A DNA stretch of 64,000 bases from Rivihabitans pingtungensis (GTDB lineage Bacteria > Pseudomonadota > Gammaproteobacteria > Burkholderiales > Aquaspirillaceae), in assembly GCF_003201855.1 (NCBI RefSeq), contig NZ_QJKI01000002.1:62001-126000 (forward strand). The letters are read 5' to 3'. Under the pieces are notes generated by a model. That model did no database searches and had not been told where the DNA came from. It saw nothing but the letters and a program-made list of their open reading frames with translations. The translations under genes and the position numbers were made by a program. Of the stretch, positions 28,899 through 39,612 are shown in pieces. Within the stretch, counting starts at the first letter, position 1, and the number at the start of each line of letters is the position of its first letter.

Positions 28899-29462
28899 TT
28901 ACTTCTTGGCGGCGGCGGCGGTGCGAGCCACGGCGGCGCTGGCGGCCTTGGCCGAGTTGGCAGCGGCTTCAACGCCGGCTTCTGCCAGTTCGGTGCCGAC
29001 TTTCTTGGCGGTGCGGGTCACGTTGTCGTAAGCGGCGGTGGCCGAGGTCAGCATGTTCTTGACGGCGTTGATGGCCACTTCGGAACCGGCCGGCGCGTTC
29101 TTGGTGACTTTGTCCAGGTTGGCGCACAGCTGCTTGTTGAATTCCAGCACTTGCTCTTCCACGAAGGACTGGATGTCGGTCTGGGTTTGCAGGGCAGCGT
29201 CGTACACCGAGCGAGCCACGGAGAAGGCTTGGTCGATGCCCGGTTGTGCCAGGCTGGCTTGATATTCCAGCACGGCCTTCGGATCTTTCAGTTCCACCAG
29301 GGCTTTGGTGGTGGCGGCTTGGTCAGCCAGCAGCTTCTTGGACAGTTCCAGATGCAGGTTGGCAAAGCGTTCGGCGCTGGCCAGCACGATGTTGGACAGG
29401 CGCACGGCCTTGTCGAATTGGGCTTGGCTCAGGGACTTCAGTTGCTCGTTGTTGTTGAACAT
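28899..29462 (-). CDS. phaP: Phasin, polyhydroxyalkanoate granule protein
   Basis: A 187-residue amphipathic, mostly helical protein that coats PHA storage granules. It begins MFNNNEQLKSLSQAQFDKAVRLSNIVLASAERFANLHLELSKKLLADQ, a classic phasin_2 N-terminus, and ends in an Ala/Lys-rich tail (AAAANS to AAAAKK region) like PhaP1-type proteins. It has no signal peptide. AAGGAAG is placed correctly before the ATG. The promoter upstream is flanked by two TGC-rich palindromes, as expected for PhaR repression. No PHA synthase gene is in the window. Confidence 0.92.
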   Translation of the reverse strand: MFNNNEQLKSLSQAQFDKAVRLSNIVLASAERFANLHLELSKKLLADQAATTKALVELKDPKAVLEYQASLAQPGIDQAFSVARSVYDAALQTQTDIQSFVEEQVLEFNKQLCANLDKVTKNAPAGSEVAINAVKNMLTSATAAYDNVTRTAKKVGTELAEAGVEAAANSAKAASAAVARTAAAAKK

Positions 29463-29571
29463 GGTGCTTCCTTTCGCGTGGTCAAGGTTGGTGTTGTCTT
29501 CGTCTTCCGGTGGATGTGCCAGGACGAAGTGTACCGCCGTCTGCTGCGTGTCCGCCTGGAATCGATCGTGA

Positions 29572-29647
29572 TGTTGCGTTGCAGCATCCTGAGTTGAAGA
29601 TTACTGCATTCTGAAACTGTCGTCAAGTGTTTTGTTGCGCTGCAACA
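29572..29647 (-). promoter_or_regulatory. Phasin promoter flanked by two PhaR-like operators
   Basis: Minus-strand -35 TTGACG (29621-29626) and -10 TAATCT (29598-29603) are spaced 17 bases apart. Palindrome A, TGTTGC-GCT-GCAACA (29633-29647), lies just upstream of the -35. Palindrome B, TGTTGC-GTT-GCAGCA (29572-29586), lies at the expected transcription start and early leader. TGC-rich palindromes are the known targets of PhaR, the repressor released when PHA granules form. Binding is inferred. Confidence 0.7.
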
Positions 29648-29814
29648 TTGGGCAAGTGGCTATTTTTTATTGGATTTTTATTCAGTTGCAACAGTTGGTC
29701 ACAAGTTTTTGTCACATGACTATGGTTTTGCGCGCTACAGCAGCCATCCCTCTGTGTGACTGACAAGCGGGCGGAATGCGCCAGTTTTGCTTGGGAGGGC
29801 AGGGTTTGCCCGCC

Positions 29815-29843
29815 TTGAAGCAGACCCGGCCAGCGGGTACACT
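29815..29843 (+). promoter_or_regulatory. minC: Likely minC promoter
   Basis: TTGAAG (29815-29820) and TACACT (29838-29843) with a 17-base spacer, about 190 bases before the minC ATG. From 29650 to 29814 I see nothing else distinct. Confidence 0.5.
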
Positions 29844-30034
29844 CATCTTCCATATTTCCTGACCGGTTGAGCCATTCGTCATCGCACTGGGTCCTGCGCT
29901 GGCGTGGGCTGACTGGTCTTCACCTGACGACCGACAGAAGGTGTGCCCATGCTTGCTTGCCAGTGCTCCCGCCCGGCCCGGCGCCATGTGCCCATGCCAT
30001 CGGTGTCCTGTTTCCGGGAGCGACCGTTCACACC

Positions 30035-30823
30035 ATGACCGCCACCCATTCCCTGTCTGTCCTTGATATCAAATCCGCCTCGCTGGATGTGCTGTCCCTG
30101 CTGTTGCGTTCAGCCGACCCTGAACTGCTCCGCAACGAATTGTCGGCACGGCTGGCGCGCCGACCGAAGGCGTTTGCCAGCGAACCTTTTCTGCTGGATG
30201 TGTCGGCGCTGGATGACAGCGTGGCCGATGCTCTGCCGCAACTGTGTGAACTGTTGCAATCCCAGGGGGTGCGCATCATCGGCGTGCGCCACAGCAGCGC
30301 CGCCGTGGGCGAGCAGGCGCGGGCGCTGGGCTGGGGGTGGTTTCCGGCCAAGCTGGAACGCCCATCCGCGCCTGTTGCTGAACCCGCCGAACCCGTCAGC
30401 GTACCCGAATCCTTGCCTGAGCCCGTGGCGGCTGAGCCCGAGCCCGCGCCGCAAGTGTCGGGTGGTGGGCTAGGCTGTACGGGCAAAACCCTGGTGGTGG
30501 ATCGTCCGGTGCGCGCCGGCCAGCAGGTGTATGCCCGGGATGGCAATCTGGTGGTGCTGGCTGCTGTCAGCCCTGGCGCCGAGTTGATTGCCGATGGCGA
30601 TATCCATGTGTATGCCCGCATGCGTGGCCGGGCATTGGCCGGTGCGCGCGGCAATGTCGATGCGCGGATTTTCATGCAGCAGATGGCTGCCGAGCTGGTG
30701 TCGATTGCCGGGGTGTATCGTACTTTGGAAGAAGACCTGCCGGAGACGCTGCATGAGCGTGCCGTGCAGGTGTCGCTGGATGGCAGCAAGTTGGTGCTGG
30801 CGGCCATGGCGGTGTCGGGCTGA
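30035..30823 (+). CDS. minC: Septum site-determining protein MinC
   Basis: A 262-residue inhibitor of FtsZ assembly that acts at the cell poles when recruited by MinD. The N-terminal domain (about 1-105) is joined by a Pro/Glu/Ala linker (APVAEPAEPVSVPESLPEPVAAEPEPAP) to the C-terminal beta-helix dimer domain. The latter contains VDRPVRAGQQVYARDGNLVVLAAVSPGAELIADGDIHVYARMRGRALAGARG, diagnostic for MinC. The ATG at 30035 has GGGAG about 14 bases upstream, a little far. It is unusual that minD follows only after 311 bases. Confidence 0.95.
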   Translation: MTATHSLSVLDIKSASLDVLSLLLRSADPELLRNELSARLARRPKAFASEPFLLDVSALDDSVADALPQLCELLQSQGVRIIGVRHSSAAVGEQARALGWGWFPAKLERPSAPVAEPAEPVSVPESLPEPVAAEPEPAPQVSGGGLGCTGKTLVVDRPVRAGQQVYARDGNLVVLAAVSPGAELIADGDIHVYARMRGRALAGARGNVDARIFMQQMAAELVSIAGVYRTLEEDLPETLHERAVQVSLDGSKLVLAAMAVSG

Positions 30824-30946
30824 GTGTAGCGGAAACCATTTCTCTACCGTGGCCCTGACCGGGGGTCACGATGTGGTGTCTGCGGGCGCCTCTCCTTGAG
30901 GATGTGGCCGGAAAACCGGGCTTTCTCATGCGTCTTGCTTATTTTC

Positions 30947-31029
30947 TAAGTAAATCTACTTAATCGTGAACTCTTGAGCAAAGCCTTGTGCAATATGGCT
31001 TTGAGCCGCGCTCGAAATCCTGAAATACT
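30947..31029 (+). promoter_or_regulatory. Possible minD promoter with upstream palindrome
   Basis: The minC-minD gap holds an AT-rich palindrome, TAAGTA-AATC-TACTTA (30947-30962). It also has a candidate promoter, TTGAGC (31001-31006) and AATACT (31024-31029) with a 17-base spacer. A short GCCGG/CCGGC-like hairpin near 30906-30925 could end minC transcription. All three are pattern matches; together they suggest minDE-oxyR can be transcribed on its own. Confidence 0.4.
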
Positions 31030-31134
31030 GTGTGTAAACTGCGCGTGCCGCGCGAGCACACAGGGCTCCGTGAAGGGGCTTGCCGCGTGCTTGCGCGCCA
31101 GCCAGCAGAAACGTTCAACGTTCAGGAAAATACC

Positions 31135-31947
31135 GTGGCAAAAATTATTGTAGTGACCTCGGGTAAGGGGGGCGTCGGTAAAACCACTACCAGCGCCAAT
31201 TTCGCTACTGGCCTGGCCTTGCAGGGCCATCGCACCGTGGTGATCGATTTTGACGTCGGCTTGCGCAATCTCGACCTGATCATGGGCTGCGAGCGCCGCG
31301 TGGTGTATGACTTCATCAATGTCATCAACAAGGAAGCCAAGCTCAATCAGGCCCTGATCAAGGACAAGCACTGCGACAATCTGTTTGTGCTGCCGGCCTC
31401 GCAAACCCGCGATAAAGAAGCACTGACCCGTGAAGGTGTCGGTGAGGTGCTGGCCGAACTGGCCGAAGAATTTGAATATATTGTTTGCGACTCGCCAGCC
31501 GGCATCGAAAGCGGTGCGCTGATGGCGCTGTATTACGCCGATGAGGCCCTGGTGGTCACCAATCCGGAAGTCTCGTCGGTGCGTGACTCTGATCGCATTT
31601 TGGGTATTCTGGCCAGCAAGTCCCGCCGCGCCGAGCGCAACGAAGAGCCGATCAAGGAACATCTGCTGATCACCCGTTATGCCCCGGCGCGGGTGGACAA
31701 GGGCGAAATGCTATCAGTTGAAAACATTTGCGACATCCTGTGCATTCCGCTGATTGGCGTGGTGCCTGAATCCCAGGCGGTGCTGCTGGCCTCCAATGAA
31801 GGCGTGCCGGTGATCCACAAGGCCGATACTGATGTGGCGCAGGCATATCAGGATGTGGTGAGCCGTTTCATGGGCGACGAACTGCCGATGCGCTTTCTGG
31901 ATGCACCGCCCAAGCCTGGCCTGCTCAAGCGCCTTTTTGGAGGCTGA
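31135..31947 (+). CDS. minD: Septum site-determining ATPase MinD
   Basis: A 270-residue membrane-cycling ATPase that positions MinC. It has the deviant Walker [10 protein letters not shown] (residues 10-18), the switch regions [14 protein letters not shown] and [12 protein letters not shown], and a C-terminal amphipathic membrane-targeting helix (GLLKRLFGG). The start is GTG at 31135, with AGGA eight bases upstream. A longer frame upstream has no ribosome site. minE starts two bases after the stop. Confidence 0.97.
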   Translation: MAKIIVVTSGKGGVGKTTTSANFATGLALQGHRTVVIDFDVGLRNLDLIMGCERRVVYDFINVINKEAKLNQALIKDKHCDNLFVLPASQTRDKEALTREGVGEVLAELAEEFEYIVCDSPAGIESGALMALYYADEALVVTNPEVSSVRDSDRILGILASKSRRAERNEEPIKEHLLITRYAPARVDKGEMLSVENICDILCIPLIGVVPESQAVLLASNEGVPVIHKADTDVAQAYQDVVSRFMGDELPMRFLDAPPKPGLLKRLFGG

Positions 31948-31949
31948 CC

Positions 31950-32216
31950 ATGTCGTTGATTGATCGCTGGCTGGGACGCAGCATGGAAAAACAGTCGGCA
32001 GCCGTGGCGCATGAGCGTTTGCAGATTATCCTCACCCATGAGCGCAATGGCCGCACCGGCACGCCCGATTATCTGCCAGCGTTGCAAAAAGAGCTGTTGG
32101 CGGTGATTTCCAAATACGTCGCCGTGTCGGCAGAAAACATCAAGGTGCAGCTGGAGCGTCAGGATCAGCTGGAAGTCCTGGAAGTGAATATCGTCTTGCC
32201 GGATTCGCGCGGATGA
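31950..32216 (+). CDS. minE: Cell division topological specificity factor MinE
   Basis: An 88-residue protein that stimulates the MinD ATPase and keeps the division inhibitor away from midcell. It shows the membrane-binding N-terminus (SLIDRWLGR), the anti-MinCD helix [15 protein letters not shown] and the dimerisation part [42 protein letters not shown]. The stop overlaps the oxyR start in ATGA, coupling the two as in Neisseria. Confidence 0.97.
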   Translation: MSLIDRWLGRSMEKQSAAVAHERLQIILTHERNGRTGTPDYLPALQKELLAVISKYVAVSAENIKVQLERQDQLEVLEVNIVLPDSRG

Positions 32217-33163
32217 CTCTCACCGAATTGCGCTACATCGTGGCCGTGGCGCGCGAGCGCCACTTTGGCCGGGCGGCGGCGGCCTGCTTTGTCAGTCAGC
32301 CCACGTTGAGCATTGCCGTGCGCAAGCTGGAAGAAGAACTGGGCATCACCCTGTTCGAGCGCGGCAGCAATGAAATCACCGTCACCGACACCGGCGAGCG
32401 CATCATCGAGCAGGCGCAGCGGGTGCTGGAAGAAGTCTCGGTGATCAAAACCCTGGCCAGCGAGCTGAAAAACGAGCTGGTCGGGCCGTTCCGCCTGGGG
32501 GTGATTTTCACCATCGGGCCGTATCTGCTGCCGGCGCTGATTCCGGCCCTGCGCGAGCTGGCGCCGGATATGCCGCTCTACCTGGAAGAAAACTACACCG
32601 CCCGGCTGGCCGACATGCTCAAGCGCGGCGAGGTGGATGCGGTGATTGTCGCCGAACCCTTTGACGAGCCTGGCGTGGTCACCTATCCCCTGTACGATGA
32701 GCCCTTTGTGGTGGCTACGCCCAGAACCCATCCCTGGGCCAAGCGCAAAACCATCAGCTCGGCTGAGCTGGCCAATGAAAGCGTGCTGCTGCTGACTCAG
32801 GGCAACTGTTTTCGTGATCAGGTGCTGGCGCTGTGCGACCGCTTGCAGCAGCCGGCAGCGCCGGGTGGTCATGCACTGTCACGAACCCTGCAGGGCAGCT
32901 CCTTGACCACCATCCGCCATATGGTGGCCAGTGGCGTGGGCATCACCGTGATGCCAGTGACCTCGGTGGGCCCGGGGGATGAGGCTTTGCTGGGCATTGT
33001 GCCGTTTGCTGCCCCCGCCCCCACCCGGCGGGTGGTGCTGGCCTGTCGCAAGCAGTTTTACCGGCGCAACGCCATCGCCGCGCTGTGTCAGGCGGTGCGT
33101 CACAGTGCCTTGCCCGGCGTGCAATGGCTGGACAATGCGCCGATGTCCGCCGAGGCATCCTGA
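32213..33163 (+). CDS. oxyR: Hydrogen peroxide-sensing LysR regulator OxyR
   Basis: A 316-residue LysR-type regulator with an N-terminal winged helix-turn-helix ([41 protein letters not shown]). The effector domain carries the redox pair in [13 protein letters not shown]; the cysteines fall exactly at residues 199 and 208, as in E. coli OxyR, where peroxide joins them. It should control catalase and peroxidase genes elsewhere. Translational coupling to minE matches the minD-minE-oxyR unit known in Neisseria and supports assignment to that order. Confidence 0.96.
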   Translation: MTLTELRYIVAVARERHFGRAAAACFVSQPTLSIAVRKLEEELGITLFERGSNEITVTDTGERIIEQAQRVLEEVSVIKTLASELKNELVGPFRLGVIFTIGPYLLPALIPALRELAPDMPLYLEENYTARLADMLKRGEVDAVIVAEPFDEPGVVTYPLYDEPFVVATPRTHPWAKRKTISSAELANESVLLLTQGNCFRDQVLALCDRLQQPAAPGGHALSRTLQGSSLTTIRHMVASGVGITVMPVTSVGPGDEALLGIVPFAAPAPTRRVVLACRKQFYRRNAIAALCQAVRHSALPGVQWLDNAPMSAEAS

Positions 33164-33251
33164 GCGCTTGCATGCTGTCGGCTTTGCCGACCATCCCCAT
33201 CATCCTTTATGATGGAGTGTTTTCACCGTCGCACTGGAATAGTGACTGCAA

Positions 33252-34391
33252 ATGGAATCCGTGCTCATTCTTGGTAATGGTCAGGCGGGCATCGCCCTGG
33301 CCCGGGAAATCCGCAAACTCGACCCGCGTCGCCCGATCACCCTGCTGGGGCGCGATGCGTATGGGTTCAATCGTTCCGAGTTTGTGCAGGCGCTGGGGCC
33401 CTCGCAAAAAACCCTGAGCACCGAGGATTTGCTGGCGCTGGGTGAACAATTGCGCATTGATATGGTGCCCAACTGCACGGCGCAGTCGATCCGTGTGGCG
33501 GATTGCAGTGTACAGACCGACCATGGCGAATATCAGGCTGACAAGCTGGTGCTGGCGCTGGGTTCCAGCCCGATGCTGCCCAGCTTCGCCCGCGATTTGC
33601 CTGGCCTGGTAGCTGCGGTGACTCACGCCAGCGTAGTGAACAAGCTGCGCGCCCGCCTGGCCTCGGTCAAGGACTTGATCATCATTGGCGCCGGCCAGTC
33701 TGGCTGCGAGCTGGCCAATACCCTGGCGGATGCCGGCAAGAATGTCACGGTGATCGAACAACACGCCGGCCCGCTGTTCGAGCTGATGCCACTGGATGCG
33801 CGCCGCTATCTGGTTGAGCAACTGGAAGAGCGCGGGGTGAAGTTCCACTTCAATGCCCGTTGCGCCAGTGCCAGCAAAGAAGGCCACCGTGCCCAGCTGG
33901 CGCTGACCAATGGCAAGCATGTCGAGGGTGATCTGGTCATTGCCTGCATCGGCGTGGTGCCCAACACCAAGCTGGCCAGTGATGCCGGCCTGAAGGTGCG
34001 CAAAGGCATCATGGTGGACCGCAAGCTGGCCACCAGTGCGCCCGATGTCTACGCGCTGGGTGATTGCGCCGAAATCAACGGCGTCTGGCTGCCGTATAGC
34101 CAGGCCATTCACCACGAAGTCTCGGCACTGGCGCGTGTGCTGACGGGACAGAATGTCCAGTTGAACTTCCCGCCTATGCCGCTGAAGCTCAACATCCCAT
34201 GCTGCCCTACGGTGATTGCCCAGCCACGCCCGGGTTTGACCGGCCAGTGGGAAACCCTGATGGTGGAACACGGCCTGAACGCCAGCTTTATCAGCGAGCG
34301 CGGCCAGCTGTCCGGCTTTGTGCTGATGGGCGAAGAAACCGCCGAAGCGCCGTTCCTGCAAGACGAAATCCCCAACTGGATGAATCTGTAA
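33252..34391 (+). CDS. FAD-dependent rubredoxin reductase-like oxidoreductase
   Basis: A 379-residue two-dinucleotide-binding flavoprotein. It has the N-terminal FAD motif LILGNGQAGIALAREIRKLD and the second Rossmann motif IIIGAGQSGCELANTLADAGKNVTVIEQH. The FAD end motif is SAPDVYALGDCAEINGVWLPYSQAIHHEVSALA. Overall it matches rubredoxin-NAD(+) reductases of the AlkT/NorW group, which pass electrons from NAD(P)H to rubredoxin or a small di-iron protein. No rubredoxin gene is beside it; the partner may lie elsewhere. NO or oxygen detoxification is possible but unproven. Confidence 0.85.
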   Translation: MESVLILGNGQAGIALAREIRKLDPRRPITLLGRDAYGFNRSEFVQALGPSQKTLSTEDLLALGEQLRIDMVPNCTAQSIRVADCSVQTDHGEYQADKLVLALGSSPMLPSFARDLPGLVAAVTHASVVNKLRARLASVKDLIIIGAGQSGCELANTLADAGKNVTVIEQHAGPLFELMPLDARRYLVEQLEERGVKFHFNARCASASKEGHRAQLALTNGKHVEGDLVIACIGVVPNTKLASDAGLKVRKGIMVDRKLATSAPDVYALGDCAEINGVWLPYSQAIHHEVSALARVLTGQNVQLNFPPMPLKLNIPCCPTVIAQPRPGLTGQWETLMVEHGLNASFISERGQLSGFVLMGEETAEAPFLQDEIPNWMNL

Positions 34392-34530
34392 TCCCCATCC
34401 GCTGACCGCACATCCTGCATGGCGCGCCATCCCCGGTTGATCCGGCGATGGCGCGCGTGTTTTTGGCAGCTTTGTTTTTTGCGCTGGCGCGGCTATGCTG
34501 CCGCCTCTTGTCTTGCTGGTTGCCTGCGCC

Positions 34531-35598
34531 ATGTCTGTTGCTGTGTCCTTTGCCGAATTTGCCCCCCGCCTGATTGCCTGGCAGCGCCAGCATGGCCGCC
34601 ACGGCCTGCCCTGGCAGGTGGACGACCCCTACAAGGTGTGGGTGTCGGAAATCATGTTGCAGCAAACCCAGGTGTCCACCGTGCTGGGGTATTACCCGGC
34701 CTTCTTGCAGCGCTTTCCCGATGTCGCCACCCTGGCTGCTGCCCCGCTGGACGATGTGCTGGCGGCCTGGAGCGGGCTGGGCTATTACAGCCGCGCGCGC
34801 AATCTGCACCGCGCTGCCGGCCAGGTGATGAACGAATTTGCCGGCCGTTTTCCCGACAGCCAGGATGCCTTGATGACGCTGTGTGGGGTGGGTCGCTCCA
34901 CCGCGGCAGCGATTGCCGCTTTTGCCTTTGCCCGCCGTGCGGCGATTCTGGATGGCAATGTCAAGCGCGTGCTCACCCGCTGCTATGGCATTGAGGGCTG
35001 GCCCGGCGACAAAGCCATCGAAAACCAGCTATGGACGCTGGCCGAGCAGCTCTTGCCGGACTCGGTGGCGCACATGGCCGCCTACACCCAGGGGCTGATG
35101 GATTTGGGCAGCTTGCTGTGCGTGCGCGGCCAGCCGCGTTGCGGCGAATGTCCGATGGCCGACGGCTGCGTGGCGCGCGCGCAGGGCCGCCAGCGCGCGC
35201 TGCCCACTGCCCGTCCGCGCAAGGCGCAGCCCTTGCGCAGCACGGTGATGCTGCTGGCGCGCAATGCCGCTGGCGAGGTGTGGCTGCAACGCCGCCCGGA
35301 CAGCGGCGTGTGGGGCGGGCTGTGGAGCCTGCCCGAGCTGGCGGACATCGGCGAAGCGCCCCATTGGCTGGCGGCGGCGGGCTGGACAGCGGCGCCGCTG
35401 ACGCCGCCGTGGCCCACCGTGCAGCATGTGTTCACCCATTTTCGTCTGGACATCACCCCGCAGCCGGTGCAGGTGCGCGCCACGGCGGGGGCAGGCCCGG
35501 CCGATGGGCGCTGGTGGACGCAGGAGGCCGCGCTGGCGCTGGGCTTGCCGGCGCCGGTGCGCCGCTTGCTGGACACCCGGCAGGACAGTTTGTGGTGA
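34531..35598 (+). CDS. mutY: Adenine DNA glycosylase
   Basis: A 355-residue base-excision repair enzyme that removes A opposite 8-oxoguanine. The catalytic Glu is in WVSEIMLQQTQVSTV. The helix-hairpin-helix LCGVGRSTAAAIAAFAF leads to the catalytic Asp in AILDGNVKRVLTR. The 4Fe-4S cluster cysteines follow as C-x6-C-x2-C-x5-C (LCVRGQPRCGECPMADGC). The C-terminal MutT-like domain recognises 8-oxoG. The hairpin usually reads LPGVG; here Cys replaces Pro. I chose the ATG at 34531 over 34495 for family fit. Confidence 0.96.
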   Translation: MSVAVSFAEFAPRLIAWQRQHGRHGLPWQVDDPYKVWVSEIMLQQTQVSTVLGYYPAFLQRFPDVATLAAAPLDDVLAAWSGLGYYSRARNLHRAAGQVMNEFAGRFPDSQDALMTLCGVGRSTAAAIAAFAFARRAAILDGNVKRVLTRCYGIEGWPGDKAIENQLWTLAEQLLPDSVAHMAAYTQGLMDLGSLLCVRGQPRCGECPMADGCVARAQGRQRALPTARPRKAQPLRSTVMLLARNAAGEVWLQRRPDSGVWGGLWSLPELADIGEAPHWLAAAGWTAAPLTPPWPTVQHVFTHFRLDITPQPVQVRATAGAGPADGRWWTQEAALALGLPAPVRRLLDTRQDSLW

Positions 35599-35672
35599 GT
35601 GGCGCTGGCCGTGGCGAGACAGGCTGGCTGCACATGTGGCCGGTGGCGGACAAAAAAAATGATTTTCCGCTC

Positions 35673-35701
35673 TTGAAAACCTTGGCGTGCGTCCATACTA
35701 T
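35673..35701 (+). promoter_or_regulatory. groESL promoter
   Basis: TTGAAA (35673-35678) and TACTAT (35696-35701) are spaced 17 bases apart, a good sigma-70 match. The overlapping string CTTGAAA with a later CCATAC also resembles a heat-shock sigma-32 promoter, so dual control is possible. Confidence 0.75.
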
Positions 35702-35727
35702 TAGCACTCGCAAGCGTTGAGTGCTAA
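35701..35727 (+). promoter_or_regulatory. CIRCE operator (HrcA binding site)
   Basis: Perfect TTAGCACTC-N9-GAGTGCTAA inverted repeat covering the end of the -10 box and the transcription start of groESL. HrcA binds CIRCE and represses chaperonin genes until heat stress. The match is exact. Confidence 0.96.
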
Positions 35728-35802
35728 TCAGCTAGGCCATCTCGATGATTTGACTTGCTTTTTTGTTTCTCGACATCCAACCCGAATTTAGGAGAAGTTC
35801 TC

Positions 35803-36090
35803 ATGGCTATTCGTCCCCTGCACGACCGTGTAGTTATCAAGCGTCTCGAAGCTGAAGAAAAAACCGCTTCCGGCATCGTTCTGCCGGGCGCAGCCGCCGA
35901 GAAGCCGGACATGGGCGAAGTGATCGCGGTGGGCAACGGCAAGATCCTGGAAAACGGCGAACGCCGCCCGCTGGAAGTGAAAAAGGGCGACAAGGTGCTG
36001 TTCGGCAAATACTCCGGCCAGACCGTCAAGGTGGACGGCGAAGAGCTGCTGGTGATGCGCGAAGAAGACATCATGGGTATCGTTGAATAA
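35803..36090 (+). CDS. groES: Co-chaperonin GroES
   Basis: A 95-residue ring-forming lid of the GroEL chamber. The sequence [45 protein letters not shown] includes the mobile loop that contacts GroEL. The ATG at 35803 follows AGGAGA. Upstream in-frame codons lie in the leader. It is the first gene of the CIRCE-controlled operon, followed by groEL 77 bases later. Confidence 0.98.
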   Translation: MAIRPLHDRVVIKRLEAEEKTASGIVLPGAAAEKPDMGEVIAVGNGKILENGERRPLEVKKGDKVLFGKYSGQTVKVDGEELLVMREEDIMGIVE

Positions 36091-36128
36091 TCAACCGCCT
36101 GTTGACCCTGCTGTATTCAGATTAGTAA

Positions 36129-37802
<1,674 letters not shown>

Positions 37803-37848
37803 TGTCGGCCTGACAGCCTTACTGGCCGGGCATTTGCCTGGCCTGACG

Positions 37849-37878
37849 AAAAACCCGCGCGCAAGCGCGGGTTTTTTT
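37849..37878 (+). terminator. Terminator of groESL
   Basis: Arms AAACCCGCGC (37851-37860) and GCGCGGGTTT (37865-37874), loop GCAA, followed by further Ts. It lies about 50 bases after the groEL stop. Confidence 0.93.
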
Positions 37879-37972
37879 ATGTCTTTCTGCGCTTCGCTAC
37901 GTATTCCTACTTGGGGCTAAGGCTAAGTCCGTGCGACAATCCGCCCTGTTTGAAGTTCAGGGAATTGGTGCG

Positions 37973-38719
37973 ATGCAACGCAGCGATGTGCTTCAGGCTC
38001 TGGACAGTGTGCTGGAGCCCTGGCGGTTCAAGGATTACTGCCCGAATGGCTTGCAAGTGGAAGGGCGCGCGGACATCCGCCGCATCGTCACGGGCGTCAC
38101 CGCCAGCGCGGCGCTGATCGACGCGGCGATTGCCCTGCAAGCCGACGCCATTCTGGTGCACCACGGTTACTTCTGGAAAAACGAAGACCCGCGCGTGCTG
38201 GGCATGAAAAAATCCCGCCTGGCGCAATTGCTGGCGCACGACATCAACCTGATCGCCTATCACCTGCCGCTGGACGCTCACCCGACGCTGGGCAATAACG
38301 CCACGCTGGCGCGCGTGCTGGGCATCACCCCGCTGGGCCAGGGCGGCGAGCAAAATCTGCTGTGGCGCGGCGAGCTGGCCCAGCCGATGCGTCTGGCCGA
38401 CTGGGCTGACCATGTGCAGCGCCAGTTGGGCCGCGCGCCGCTGGCCTTGGGCGCGGCGGACAAGCTGATCCGCCAGGTGGCCTGGTGCACCGGCGGTGCG
38501 CCGGGCATGCTGGCCGACGCCGTGGCGCTGGGGGTGGATGCCTACCTGACCGGCGAGGCGTCTGAGCCATGCGCGCATATCGCCGCGGAAACCGGCGTGG
38601 CCTTTGTCGCCGCTGGCCACCACGCCACTGAACGCTATGGCGTACAGGCGCTGGGCGAGCATCTGGCGCAAACGCTGGGGCTGGACGTGCGCTGGGTGGA
38701 CATCGACAACCCGATTTAG
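37973..38719 (+). CDS. Nif3-like dinuclear metal centre protein
   Basis: A 248-residue protein of the NIF3/YbgI family, which forms hexameric rings with a two-metal site. It opens RSDVLQALDSVLEPWRFKDYCPNGLQVEGRADIRRIVTGVTASAALIDAAI. The metal-binding histidines are in AILVHHGYFWKNEDP and, near the end, AAGHHATERYGVQALGEHLA. In other bacteria a GTP cyclohydrolase-like or cofactor-repair role has been suggested, but the function is not settled. The ATG at 37973 has AGGGAA upstream. Its place before petABC is common in betaproteobacteria. From 38720 to 39009 I see no gene; the pet promoter should lie there but no hexamer pair is convincing. Confidence 0.92.
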   Translation: MQRSDVLQALDSVLEPWRFKDYCPNGLQVEGRADIRRIVTGVTASAALIDAAIALQADAILVHHGYFWKNEDPRVLGMKKSRLAQLLAHDINLIAYHLPLDAHPTLGNNATLARVLGITPLGQGGEQNLLWRGELAQPMRLADWADHVQRQLGRAPLALGAADKLIRQVAWCTGGAPGMLADAVALGVDAYLTGEASEPCAHIAAETGVAFVAAGHHATERYGVQALGEHLAQTLGLDVRWVDIDNPI

Positions 38720-39009
38720 TGTGGCTGACCAAGCCCCTAGAGTGCCCGGCTTGGCCACACCGTTTGCCGCCACACGCCTGACCCGGATTGCTGCGCACAA
38801 GCCAATTGACTGGCCATGTGTTAATACGGTCAGGCTAATCGTCTGTTTTATATAAGACCTGTGTTCGGCCTGTTCTGGCGCAATGCGCCCGATGTCGGAC
38901 GGACAGGCAGTGGATAACTAAGTTTTTTGCATAAATGCTTTAAGTCCCTACCGCCAATCAGGTAAAATCAACCAGTTTTAGCTCGGTTTTCATGTTTGAG
39001 GATGAGTAA

Positions 39010-39594
39010 ATGAGTGAGCAACAAGTCGATACGGGCCGTCGCCGGTTCCTGACGGTTGCGACCAGCGCCGCAGGTGGCGTGGCCGCAGCGGCTGTAGCCA
39101 CCCCGTTTGTGTTGAGCTTCTTCCCCTCGGAGCGTGCCAAGGCTGCAGGCGCCCCGGTGGAAGTGGACATCAGCAAACTGGAGGCAGGCCAAAAGATCAA
39201 CGTTGAATGGCGCGGCAAGCCGGTGTGGGTGGTCAACCGCACGCCGGAACAGGTGAAAAACCTGCCCAAGCTGGATGGCAAGCTGGTCGATCCGGCTTCC
39301 GAAGTGCCGCAACAGCCGGATTACTGCAAGAATCCGCATCGTTCGATCAAGCCGGAAATCCTGGTCGCCGTCGGTATTTGCACCCACCTGGGCTGTTCCC
39401 CGACCTTCCGCCCCGATCTGGCCCCGGCTGATCTGGGCCCGGAATGGCTGGGCGGCTTCTACTGCCCGTGCCATGGTTCCAAGTTCGACCTGGCCGCTCG
39501 CGTCTACTCGGGCGTGCCGGCTCCGAAGAACATGGAAATCCCCCCGCACAAATACATGTCGGACACTCGCCTGCTGATCGGCGATGACAAATAA
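39010..39594 (+). CDS. petA: Ubiquinol-cytochrome c reductase, Rieske iron-sulfur subunit
   Basis: A 194-residue subunit of the bc1 complex. An N-terminal twin-arginine region (GRRRFLTVATSAAGGVAAAAVATPFVLSF) serves as both signal and membrane anchor. The 2Fe-2S ligands are in the two boxes GICTHLGCSP and CPCHGSKFDL. It moves electrons from ubiquinol to cytochrome c1. It is the first gene of petABC. Confidence 0.98.
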   Translation: MSEQQVDTGRRRFLTVATSAAGGVAAAAVATPFVLSFFPSERAKAAGAPVEVDISKLEAGQKINVEWRGKPVWVVNRTPEQVKNLPKLDGKLVDPASEVPQQPDYCKNPHRSIKPEILVAVGICTHLGCSPTFRPDLAPADLGPEWLGGFYCPCHGSKFDLAARVYSGVPAPKNMEIPPHKYMSDTRLLIGDDK

Positions 39595-39612
39595 GCGAAG
39601 GGCACACACAAA

